Positions 1-5,394 of a stretch of DNA of 11,907 nucleotides are shown here, one piece after another. The notes below the pieces were generated by a model. That model was not told the origin of the DNA. It worked only from the letters and a program-made list of their open reading frames with translations, and ran no database searches. Position 1 is the stretch's first letter; the number at the start of each line of letters is the position of its first letter. Location: assembly GCA_031282085.1 (NCBI GenBank), contig JAITEK010000079.1:1-11907 (forward strand). Direction: 5' to 3'. Both the position numbers and the translations under genes were made by a program. This stretch comes from Coriobacteriales bacterium. Its GTDB lineage: Bacteria; Actinomycetota; Coriobacteriia; Coriobacteriales; UBA8131.

Positions 1-402
1 GACATCGGCGAGGGCGACATCTTCGGCGGCAAATATTGCTGCTTCCTCTATGCCTCCGACCAGGCCCTGCAGGATAAGCCTGAGCAGGTAGCGGCGCTGC
101 TGCGCGGCTGGTACCGTGCCGTTGAGTGGATAGCCGCCAACCCCGAGGAAGCTGCCGACATCGTCACCGACAGCAGCAAGCACGAGGCATACGTGGCCTC
201 CGAGGACAAGGAGTTGCTCGTTGAGTTGCTCAAGAGCTACCACTACCATGGCGCCCACAACGCGACGAACTCCCAGGAGCAACCGTACCAGGACGCACTG
301 TACTTCGTAGAGGAGCTCAAGAAGACCGGCTACCTACCTGCCGACATCGACACCCAGCAGTTTGTAGATAACCTTTGGGCCGAAGTGGCTTGGGAGAAGT
401 AG
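1..402 (+). CDS. ABC transporter substrate-binding protein, C-terminal part (5' end outside window)
   Basis: The reading frame is open from the first base and ends with TAG at 400-402, giving the last 133 residues; the start lies outside the window. The visible part resembles the C-terminal lobe of the SsuA/TauA/NMT1-like periplasmic-binding family (nitrate, sulfonate, taurine or thiamine-precursor uptake). The pattern is 'LLRGWYRAVEWIAANPEEAA', a run of acidic and helical residues, then 'ALYFVEELKKTGYLP' and a final 'FVDNLWAEV' helix. Such proteins bind solute outside the membrane and hand it to a permease/ATPase pair, which would lie to the left, outside the window. The ligand cannot be told from this fragment. 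The signal peptide and lipobox, if any, are not visible. The gene converges on the DUF2812 gene, with a strong hairpin between them. Family call fairly sure; substrate unknown. Confidence 0.8.
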   Translation, partial: DIGEGDIFGGKYCCFLYASDQALQDKPEQVAALLRGWYRAVEWIAANPEEAADIVTDSSKHEAYVASEDKELLVELLKSYHYHGAHNATNSQEQPYQDALYFVEELKKTGYLPADIDTQQFVDNLWAEVAWEK

Positions 403-448
403 AACTCGCGCGTCGCGCTCCTAGCATGGAGTTAACAACTGACGTAGC

Positions 449-481
449 CAAAGATTCCCGCGCTCTGCGCGGGAATCTTTG
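449..481. terminator. Bidirectional intrinsic-terminator-like hairpin between convergent genes
   Basis: A perfect 14-bp stem pairs 449-462 (CAAAGATTCCCGCG) with 468-481 (CGCGGGAATCTTTG), with a 5-nt loop at 463-467. The A-rich 5' arm and T-rich 3' arm mean that either strand ends the stem in a short U run, although no long U tract follows. It sits 46 nt after the ABC-protein stop and 67 nt after the stop of the convergent DUF2812 gene, so it may serve both. Two weaker hairpins follow: 481-502 (GCGT/ACGC with inner GGGT/ACCC) and 518-532 (GCGTG/CACGC). Confidence 0.75.
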
Positions 482-548
482 CGTAGGGTGAAACCCCGAC
501 GCATCTCCACATCAAGAGCGTGCGCAACACGCGAGACACGGGCCCTTA

Positions 549-1223
549 TCACACCTCGCTGATGTCGCGTTGGGCTTCGAGACGTTTGATGGCTTTTTGG
601 TAGCGAATCGCAGGGACAAGGCCACAAATACTGCTTATAAGGAATAGACTGACGCATATAAGAGGCAGTACAAAAGCGAATATCGTATGTGTTATGGCGC
701 TGAACGCACTCCAATGAGAACTTATCGTCCCGAATGACAGAGCGTTACACAAGAATGCCATCGCTGCAGCAAACCAGCACAAGCCCGTCAAAAGATAGTA
801 ACGTTTACGCGCACGGTATTCGGCTATGCGGGAGTCGAGGTCGGAAGTCAGCTCAAAGGGGCCGGCGGCGGCAGGGCGCACGGCGATGAGACCGGCACGG
901 TAGCCCAGGGTTGCGTACTGTTCAACAATAGAGGAGCCATCCGCTACCAACAGGTCGCTGAGTTCTGCCGCTTTTACCTTGTCATAAAAACCGCCATTGG
1001 TCACCGTCATGGCAGTACGGCAAAGATACTCACCAGGCGCACAGGGCACAAAGGTAAACTGAGAAGTCCAGCCTATGCTTACGGGACGAAAACCCCGCGC
1101 GATCATCTGGTTGAGGTACTCCTCGATCTTTGCCAGGTCCTCACTGAGCCACCATTTGGAAACCGTATGCTCCTGACCGACCACCTTGTTCCATTTGATG
1201 TCTCCGATTTCCTGTGCCCTCAT
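549..1223 (-). CDS. DUF2812-type membrane protein encoded with PadR
   Basis: This 224-residue protein has a soluble N-terminal half followed by two predicted membrane segments at about 142-163 and 178-203 and a short basic tail. The N-terminal part (about residues 23-75) has features I associate with DUF2812: an acidic helix 'KIEEYLNQMIARGF' where the family has 'E.WL..MA.KGW', then aromatic 'FTFVPCAPGEYLCR'. DUF2812 proteins are commonly encoded next to PadR regulators; their biochemical role is unknown, and some are thought to act as sensors or partners of the regulator. The ATG at 1223 overlaps the padR stop by 4 nt (ATGA), so translation is likely coupled and the gene is probably under padR control. 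The region encoding the membrane segments (about 600-800) is visibly poorer in GC than the rest of the window, which might indicate transfer. Family assignment moderately sure; function unknown. Confidence 0.72.
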   Translation of the reverse strand: MRAQEIGDIKWNKVVGQEHTVSKWWLSEDLAKIEEYLNQMIARGFRPVSIGWTSQFTFVPCAPGEYLCRTAMTVTNGGFYDKVKAAELSDLLVADGSSIVEQYATLGYRAGLIAVRPAAAGPFELTSDLDSRIAEYRARKRYYLLTGLCWFAAAMAFLCNALSFGTISSHWSAFSAITHTIFAFVLPLICVSLFLISSICGLVPAIRYQKAIKRLEAQRDISEV

Positions 1224-1543
1224 CGCTGTCCTCCCCTCGTCACAGCCTGACCGTTAGCCCACAGTTCAGCAAGCCGCAGCATCTCAGCTTCAACAGCGGC
1301 TTTGCCCGCCTCGGTTATCAGGTATTCCTTGCGACGGTCATACTGCGCCGTCTCCACTATCCACCCGCGCTCAACCAGGGTGCTCAACACGCCGTACAGG
1401 GTTCCGGCGCCCAGCTGCACCCGTCCGTTGCTCATCTGCGTAACCTTCTGCATGATGCCATAACCGTGCAGACTCTCGTAGAGGCTCAGAAGGATATAGT
1501 AGGTGGCCTCAGTCAACACCCCTTGAGTCCCCATTGCCATCAT
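1220..1543 (-). CDS. PadR-family transcriptional regulator
   Basis: This is a small winged-helix regulator of about 107 residues, the usual size of the short (PadR-s2) class. The DNA-binding domain covers nearly the whole protein: 'HGYGIMQKVTQMSNGRVQLGAGTLYGVLSTL' (about residues 26-56) is the helix-turn-helix signature, and 'RRKEYLITEAGK' (70-81) is the wing and start of the dimerisation helix. PadR proteins repress their own operon and often a membrane transporter or DUF2812 partner, released by a ligand. The N-terminus reads MMAM. The AGGAGG at 1548-1553 is 4 nt from the first ATG (1543) and 7 nt from the second (1540), so the true start may be the second Met. A promoter and overlapping inverted repeat lie just upstream. 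The downstream gene overlaps by 4 nt. Family call is secure; the inducing signal is unknown. Confidence 0.93.
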   Translation of the reverse strand: MMAMGTQGVLTEATYYILLSLYESLHGYGIMQKVTQMSNGRVQLGAGTLYGVLSTLVERGWIVETAQYDRRKEYLITEAGKAAVEAEMLRLAELWANGQAVTRGGQR

Positions 1544-1547
1544 CTGG

Positions 1548-1554
1548 CCTCCTC
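1548..1554 (-). promoter_or_regulatory. Strong ribosome binding site of padR
   Basis: On the minus strand GAGGAGG is followed by CCAG and then ATGATGGCAATG. Spacing favours the second in-frame ATG (7 nt) over the first (4 nt) or third (13 nt), so this site bears on the choice of start codon. Confidence 0.75.
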
Positions 1555-1572
1555 AGAATAGAGTGGTGATTT

Positions 1573-1608
1573 CTATATCATCACTCGCTATATCGTTACT
1601 CGATATAG
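1573..1608 (-). promoter_or_regulatory. Probable PadR operator: repeated GATATAG half-sites
   Basis: A perfect 8-bp inverted repeat, CTATATCG (1588-1595) and CGATATAG (1601-1608), is separated by TTACT. A third half-site CTATATC lies at 1573-1579, so 1573-1587 and 1588-1602 also form a 15-bp tandem direct repeat with two mismatches (CTATATCATCACTCG and CTATATCGTTACTCG). The repeat covers the -10 box and the expected start point of the padR promoter. A dyad of this kind over the promoter is typical for autoregulating PadR repressors. Binding by this PadR is inferred. Confidence 0.7.
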
Positions 1609-1634
1609 TAGGACACTGAGTCATACCCTGTCAA
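1605..1634 (-). promoter_or_regulatory. Sigma-70-type promoter of the padR-DUF2812 operon
   Basis: On the minus strand a consensus -35 TTGACA (1634-1629) is followed after 18 nt by the -10 TACTAT (1610-1605). Transcription would begin near 1598, giving a leader of about 55 nt before padR. The -10 overlaps the outer arm of the inverted repeat at 1588-1608, so a bound dimer should block polymerase. This is the clearest promoter in the window. Confidence 0.75.
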
Positions 1635-1651
1635 TAACAACCGTGTCACGA

Positions 1652-1666
1652 GGACGCTGCGCGTCC
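1652..1666. repeat. Small perfect hairpin GGACGC-TGC-GCGTCC
   Basis: A 6-bp perfect stem with a 3-nt loop. It is the padR-proximal member of a series of hairpins filling the spacer between eamA and padR. No T tract follows on either strand, so terminator function is doubtful. Confidence 0.55.
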
Positions 1667-1683
1667 CGCGGTGTTCTATAAGT

Positions 1684-1703
1684 CCGACGGCTAGCGCCGT
1701 CGG
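1684..1703. repeat. Small perfect hairpin CCGACGGC-TAGC-GCCGTCGG
   Basis: An 8-bp perfect GC-rich stem with a 4-nt loop, ending 3 nt before the palindromic repeat at 1707. With its neighbours it could form a compact structure in the eamA 3' untranslated RNA, possibly stabilising or terminating it, but no U tract is present. Confidence 0.6.
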
Positions 1704-1706
1704 TTG

Positions 1707-1733
1707 GATTCCGGGACAAGCCCGGAATGACGG
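1707..1733 (+). repeat. Palindromic repeat, copy 1
   Basis: A 27-nt element with an 8-bp perfect stem, ATTCCGGG (1708-1715) and CCCGGAAT (1721-1728), a loop ACAAG and the flank GACGG. All 27 bases are identical to 2616-2642 inside the eamA gene, and the core is inverted at 1741-1766. Elements of this general look (a short stem around ACAAG/CTTGT between CCGGG arms) are dispersed in many bacterial genomes; I cannot assign a named family. Confidence 0.85.
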
Positions 1734-1740
1734 ACTGCTC

Positions 1741-1766
1741 GTCACCCCGGGCTTGTCCCGGGGTCC
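1741..1766 (-). repeat. Palindromic repeat, copy 2, inverted, with compensated stem changes
   Basis: Read on the minus strand, this is the same element as 1707-1733 with stem ACCCCGGG and CCCGGGGT around the same ACAAG loop and the same GAC flank. Compared with the other two copies, TT in one arm is CC and the paired AA in the other arm is GG, so the stem stays perfect. It lies 7 nt from copy 1 in opposite orientation, so the pair could also form one long hairpin. Confidence 0.8.
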
Positions 1767-1780
1767 AGTCGCGAGCGGTA

Positions 1781-1820
1781 GCGAGCGACACACAGAGAGC
1801 GTGCGCAGCGAGCGACACAC
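1781..1820. repeat. 13-nt direct repeat GCGAGCGACACAC, two copies
   Basis: GCGAGCGACACAC occurs at 1781-1793 and 1808-1820, spaced 27 nt start to start, and a further GCGAGCG precedes it at 1771-1777. The second copy ends 2 nt from the eamA stop codon, so the repeat-rich segment abuts the gene end. No function can be assigned. Confidence 0.7.
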
Positions 1821-1822
1821 GA

Positions 1823-2938
1823 TTACGGGGCAGACTTGGATTGGCCTATGGGGAGCTGGGAGAGGATTACGGCAGCGAACAGGGCTACGCAGCCAAAGAC
1901 CTCGCGAGTTGAGAGAACTTCACCAAGAAGCAGCATGCCGCCGATTACGCTGAAGACGGCCTCGAGGCTCATGACAATGGAGGCTGCCGAGGGTGGGAGC
2001 CCTTGCTGCCCCACCGCCTGGAAGGTGAAGGCCACCCCGGTTGAGAGTATGCCCGTGTAGAGGATGGCGGGCAGCGCCGCTATCAGTCCATCGATGTTGA
2101 AGGCACCCGCGGCAAACAGACCGTCGAACAGCGCCGAGGCGACAAAGCTCAGCAGTGAGGCCACCACGAACTGCATGACACACAGCCGCATGACATCCCG
2201 CTTGCCCAGGCCCTCAACGTAATGGTCGATAACGAGTATGTGGCAGGCCCAGAAAAGTGCTCCCACGAGCGTGATGCCATCGCCGAATTGCAGAGTGAAG
2301 CCGCCGGTCATACAGAGGAAGTACAGGCCCACCGCCGCGACCACCACGCTGACCCACGTGTTCCAGTGGGTCTTGTGACGCAGGGCGATGCCGAGCAGGG
2401 GAACCAGCACGATGTAGAGTGCCGTGAGAAAGCCGGCCTTTGAGGCGGTTGTAAAGACCAACCCCACCTGCTGGGCGCAGCTGGCCAAGAAGATGATAGC
2501 GCCGCAGAGGAGGCCGGCCTTGAGGAGTACGCCGTAACGTTGCGAAGTGCGAGTGGGGTTGTCCGCCCGTGTGTTTTGTGTGCTACGTCCGTTGTTGCCC
2601 GTCAGGTTGCCGTTAGATTCCGGGACAAGCCCGGAATGACGGGAGGGGGATTGGGGCTCGGTGTCGTTCTCGTCGCGACCTCGGACGATGTTCTCTCCAT
2701 GGCCGAACAGGCTGACCAGCGCAAGCACGACGAGGAGAGTGAGCGCACCGAGCAGCATACGGATGCCCGTAAAGAAAAACGGCCCCACAAACTCCATGCC
2801 CACGCGCTGGGCGACAAAGGCCATGCCCCAGATGAGAGCCGTAAAACTCAGGATGAAAGTCGAGCGGATAGGGTGCGGACGTGGCGCGCGCGCGCCAGAT
2901 GGCCGCCCGTTCTCAGTTCGCAAGGAAGTCCCAGCCAT
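1823..2938 (-). CDS. EamA-family (drug/metabolite transporter superfamily) permease with repeat-containing loop
   Basis: This 371-residue membrane protein has ten likely membrane helices (roughly 26-46, 53-76, 137-155, 164-184, 192-210, 220-240, 250-272, 285-307, 318-338, 345-363) in two EamA halves. Family marks include 'ALIWGMAFVAQRVG' in TM1, 'TTASKAGFLTALYIVLVPLLG' in TM3-4 and 'PPSAASIVMSLEAVFSVIGG' plus 'LLGE' in the second half. EamA proteins export or import small metabolites; the substrate is not predictable. Usual length is about 300; the excess is a hydrophilic loop at about 79-135 between TM2 and TM3, which contains the palindromic repeat translated as 'SRHSGLVPES' (99-108), and a basic N-terminal tail. 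The ATG at 2938 has GGAAG 7 nt upstream and overlaps the end of nadE by 26 nt, suggesting coupling. The frame is intact, so the gene is probably functional. Confidence 0.9.
   Translation of the reverse strand: MAGTSLRTENGRPSGARAPRPHPIRSTFILSFTALIWGMAFVAQRVGMEFVGPFFFTGIRMLLGALTLLVVLALVSLFGHGENIVRGRDENDTEPQSPSRHSGLVPESNGNLTGNNGRSTQNTRADNPTRTSQRYGVLLKAGLLCGAIIFLASCAQQVGLVFTTASKAGFLTALYIVLVPLLGIALRHKTHWNTWVSVVVAAVGLYFLCMTGGFTLQFGDGITLVGALFWACHILVIDHYVEGLGKRDVMRLCVMQFVVASLLSFVASALFDGLFAAGAFNIDGLIAALPAILYTGILSTGVAFTFQAVGQQGLPPSAASIVMSLEAVFSVIGGMLLLGEVLSTREVFGCVALFAAVILSQLPIGQSKSAP
2616..2642 (+). repeat. Palindromic repeat, copy 3, inside the eamA coding sequence
   Basis: Identical over 27 nt to 1707-1733, with stem arms 2617-2624 and 2630-2637 and loop ACAAG. 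It lies within the eamA reading frame, where the opposite strand encodes residues 99-108 of the transporter without stop or frameshift. It sits in the oversized polar loop between TM2 and TM3, where extra residues are most likely tolerated. Confidence 0.88.
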
Positions 2939-4676
2939 CCGGTCGCTTCCAGCTGTGTATCATCCCCAGGTACTCAGATAAGCTCACGTCGGGCTTGAGG
3001 TCGCGGTAGTGGTCCTTAAAGCCGTTCGTCAGCGGCCAATCGCGGTCCATACCCATATCAAGATACCCGAGTGACGGCGCGAGCGGCTCCTGACGCCGTT
3101 TGTATTCGGCAGCACGGACGCTGTCGAGTACCTGCTCAACGAGCTCCTCGCTCACCCACTCGTTGTCCGGCTCCTGCCGGAGATACTCAACGATCTGGTC
3201 GACGCCCATCCCCTCCTCGATGTGCGGGCGGAGGATGCGATCGAGCTGCTCGTAGGGCGGCAGCGTATCGTCGTCGCGTTGCCCGTCATACAGCTCGGCC
3301 GAGGGCGGCTTCTCAAGGATGGCCGGCGGTATGACCGAAGAACGCTCGTTGCGCCACAGCGCAAGCCCGTAGACATCCGTCTTGTAGACGTTGCCGAGCG
3401 GCGCAAGCGCACCGGCCGTATCCCCGTACAGCGTGGAGAAACCCATGGCGGCCTCGGATTTGTTGCCCGTGTTGAGCAACAGCCAGTTGAAGGTGTTGGA
3501 GAGGTGCATGAGGTGGATGGTGCGGATGCGCGCCTGGATGTTCTGGCGGGCGAGGAAGGAGCCCTCCTGCCCAAGCACCTCCTGAGAAAGCGCACGGAAG
3601 GCCTCAAGCGGCTCGGTGATGGGCAGCGTGAGCGTATCGATGCCGAGCTTTTCGGCGAGTTCAGTGGCATCGGCAACGCTGCCGGGTGAGGAGTGGGGGC
3701 CCGGCATCAGCACGCCGTGTACGTGCTCGGCGCCCAGCGCGTCGACCGCCAAAGTCGCGGTGACCGCCGAGTCGATACCGCCGGACAGCCCGATAACCAC
3801 ATCGCTGAAGCCGTTCTTGTGGACGTAATCACGGACGCTCAATTCCAAAGCCCGCCAATCCGCCTCGTAAGGAAGCAGCGGTTTAACGAGGTGACTGTCC
3901 TCAAAGCGCTGCGTGGCGCCACTGCCGACTGCCGCCTGAACCGCCTGCGCCGGCCGGGCGAAGCTGATGTTGTAGGTGACGACCTCCTCAACAAAGGGCT
4001 CGGCCGCCTGGACCACCGTGCCGTCGGGCTTGAGCACCACACTGGCCCCGTCGTATACGCTGTCGTCCTGCGCGCCGACGAGGTTTGCCACCACCACCCA
4101 GGCGGCGTTGCGCCGCGCGAACTCCCTCAACAGCCCCATCTGCTCGGACGCGGTGAACATCGTGTTGGTGCCGCGGTACTCCTTGGCGAGCATGAGGATA
4201 ACGATCTCCGAGTCCGAGAAATCGTCCTCGGGCTCAGGGTAGTCGTCGAGGAGCACCGAGATGGTGTGTCCGTCTATGACCGTGGTGACGCTCGCGGCGT
4301 AGCGCGCGGGGCCCCAGTCGTTGCCTGTGTCGACAAAGCCGAGGGTACCGCCCGTCCCCTCACGGCACAGCAGGGCCTCCGGCTCGCTGATAAAGCCTCG
4401 CACCTCCTCCAAAGGGCGGGGTATGAGGGTGCCGATGAGGGTCGGTAGCGGCGCCTTTTGCGCAAACGCATGCGCGACGTCGAGACATTCGGCTGCGAAG
4501 GCATCCGAGAAGCACAGACCGCCGACAGGTGTTCCCGTGAGGGCGAAGGCGGGAAAGATGACCAGGTCCGGCGGATAGGGGCTGGCCGCAAGGGCGTCGA
4601 GACGGGCCAGGGCGCGCTCGGCGTTGTCCCGCATGGCCCCCGCTATCGGATTGCTCTGCGCTATCGCTATGAACAT
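2913..4676 (-). CDS. nadE: NAD+ synthetase with degenerate glutaminase (nitrilase-fold) domain
   Basis: This 587-residue protein has the two-domain layout of glutamine-dependent NAD+ synthetase, which amidates nicotinic acid adenine dinucleotide with ATP in the cytoplasm. The synthetase domain (about 272-587) is well kept: PP-loop 'SGGIDSA' (298-304), 'NIQARIRTIHLMHLSN' (379-394), 'TGNKSEAAMGFSTLYGD' (403-419), 'YKTDVY' (431-436), 'KPPSAEL' (456-462) and 'EYKRRQ' (524-529). The N-terminal nitrilase-like domain (1-240) keeps its frame ('AIAQSNPIAG', 'VVANLVGAQDDSVYDGAS') but the expected catalytic residues are missing: 'FPEL' is 'FPAF' (A43), no Lys-Leu-Pro segment is seen around 107-130, and the 'ICED' cysteine region reads 'VLLDDY' (141-146). 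It may therefore use free ammonia or a separate glutaminase. The ATG at 4676 has GAGGAGG just upstream and overlaps the preceding gene by 10 nt. Confidence 0.95.
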   Translation of the reverse strand: MFIAIAQSNPIAGAMRDNAERALARLDALAASPYPPDLVIFPAFALTGTPVGGLCFSDAFAAECLDVAHAFAQKAPLPTLIGTLIPRPLEEVRGFISEPEALLCREGTGGTLGFVDTGNDWGPARYAASVTTVIDGHTISVLLDDYPEPEDDFSDSEIVILMLAKEYRGTNTMFTASEQMGLLREFARRNAAWVVVANLVGAQDDSVYDGASVVLKPDGTVVQAAEPFVEEVVTYNISFARPAQAVQAAVGSGATQRFEDSHLVKPLLPYEADWRALELSVRDYVHKNGFSDVVIGLSGGIDSAVTATLAVDALGAEHVHGVLMPGPHSSPGSVADATELAEKLGIDTLTLPITEPLEAFRALSQEVLGQEGSFLARQNIQARIRTIHLMHLSNTFNWLLLNTGNKSEAAMGFSTLYGDTAGALAPLGNVYKTDVYGLALWRNERSSVIPPAILEKPPSAELYDGQRDDDTLPPYEQLDRILRPHIEEGMGVDQIVEYLRQEPDNEWVSEELVEQVLDSVRAAEYKRRQEPLAPSLGYLDMGMDRDWPLTNGFKDHYRDLKPDVSLSEYLGMIHSWKRPDGWDFLAN

Positions 4677-5350
4677 GGCGCCTCCTCGCGTTTGGGAACC
4701 GATACAACCGGCCTCTGGCCAAAGAGCCCCAGGAATCCGTATTTGCGCTCACGCCCGATGCTCGTGTCCTCGTCGTGTCCGGGGTGCACTACTGTGTCGT
4801 CGGGAAGTGTGGCGAGCCTCTTGAGGCTTTCGCGCTGCTGCGTCGGGTCGCCTGTCGAGAGGTCGGTCCGCCCAACGGCGCCGTAGAACAAGGTGTCGCC
4901 CGCGATGAGGATATGGTTCTCCTCGTCATGCAGGCACATGCTCCCGACAGTGTGGCCCGGCGTATGCAAAACGCGCACCTGCCCGGACCCAACCGCTATA
5001 AGCTCCCCTTCCTCCACAATCCGCGTGACGGGCGACTCCCGCAGCAAGAGCTTCTTGAGGGGGATGTGCCAATCCTCGAGATCGGGAATGGCGTCGGCGT
5101 CGAACTTGTGAGCGACGACCTCAACCCGAGCCTTCTTCAGCAAGGCTGGCACCGCGGCCGTATGGTCGTAATGACGATGCGTGAGGATGATCCGCTCGAT
5201 GCTGCGCTCGCCCACCGCGGCAAGGATACGCCTGGGCTGCGCGCCCGGATCGACGATAACGACCGTATCCGAGTCTGGCGCGTCGCTCAGCAGATAGCAG
5301 TTCTCGATGAATCCGGGTGATATGGTGACCTCGACCCGTTCTACGTGCAT
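4667..5350 (-). CDS. Metallo-beta-lactamase-fold hydrolase (glyoxalase II-like)
   Basis: This 227-residue cytoplasmic hydrolase has a complete metal site: 'THRHYDH' (H58, H60, D62, H63), 'HTPGHTVGS' (H133), 'AGDTLF' (D152) and 'VHPGHDEDTSIGRERKYGF' (H192). The last motif and the size resemble the small hydroxyacylglutathione-hydrolase-like group (YcbL/YqgX type), which binds two metal ions and cleaves thioesters or related substrates. Actinobacteria of this kind generally lack glutathione, so the real substrate is uncertain. No signal peptide is visible. The ATG at 5350 follows AAGGAG at 6 nt. The gene lies 44 nt after rel and overlaps nadE by 10 nt; a homologue downstream of relA is common in Gram-positive genomes. 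The C-terminal 20 residues extend past the last motif. Confidence 0.9.
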   Translation of the reverse strand: MHVERVEVTISPGFIENCYLLSDAPDSDTVVIVDPGAQPRRILAAVGERSIERIILTHRHYDHTAAVPALLKKARVEVVAHKFDADAIPDLEDWHIPLKKLLLRESPVTRIVEEGELIAVGSGQVRVLHTPGHTVGSMCLHDEENHILIAGDTLFYGAVGRTDLSTGDPTQQRESLKRLATLPDDTVVHPGHDEDTSIGRERKYGFLGLFGQRPVVSVPKREEAPCS

Positions 5351-5394
5351 GTGTTTCTCCTTATCGTTCCTTGCGGGCTCAGAATCCTCTGTCG

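Noticed and set aside
1741..1766. Repeat hairpins as an intrinsic terminator of the recJ-eamA cluster
   Set aside because: The stems are strong, but no U-rich run follows on the minus strand, so a classical terminator cannot be claimed.
1621..1818. Minus-strand open frame of 65 codons across the hairpin region
   Set aside because: It is made almost entirely of the palindromic and direct repeats ('VIPGLSRNPT'-like translation) and has no convincing ribosome site.
1573..1820. CRISPR array
   Set aside because: The repeats are few, unequal and irregularly spaced, and no cas gene is in the window.
1753..1953. Plus-strand open frame of 66 codons across the repeats into eamA
   Set aside because: It is the translation of the duplicated GCGAGCGACACAC segment and the antisense of the eamA 3' end; no start signal or family likeness.
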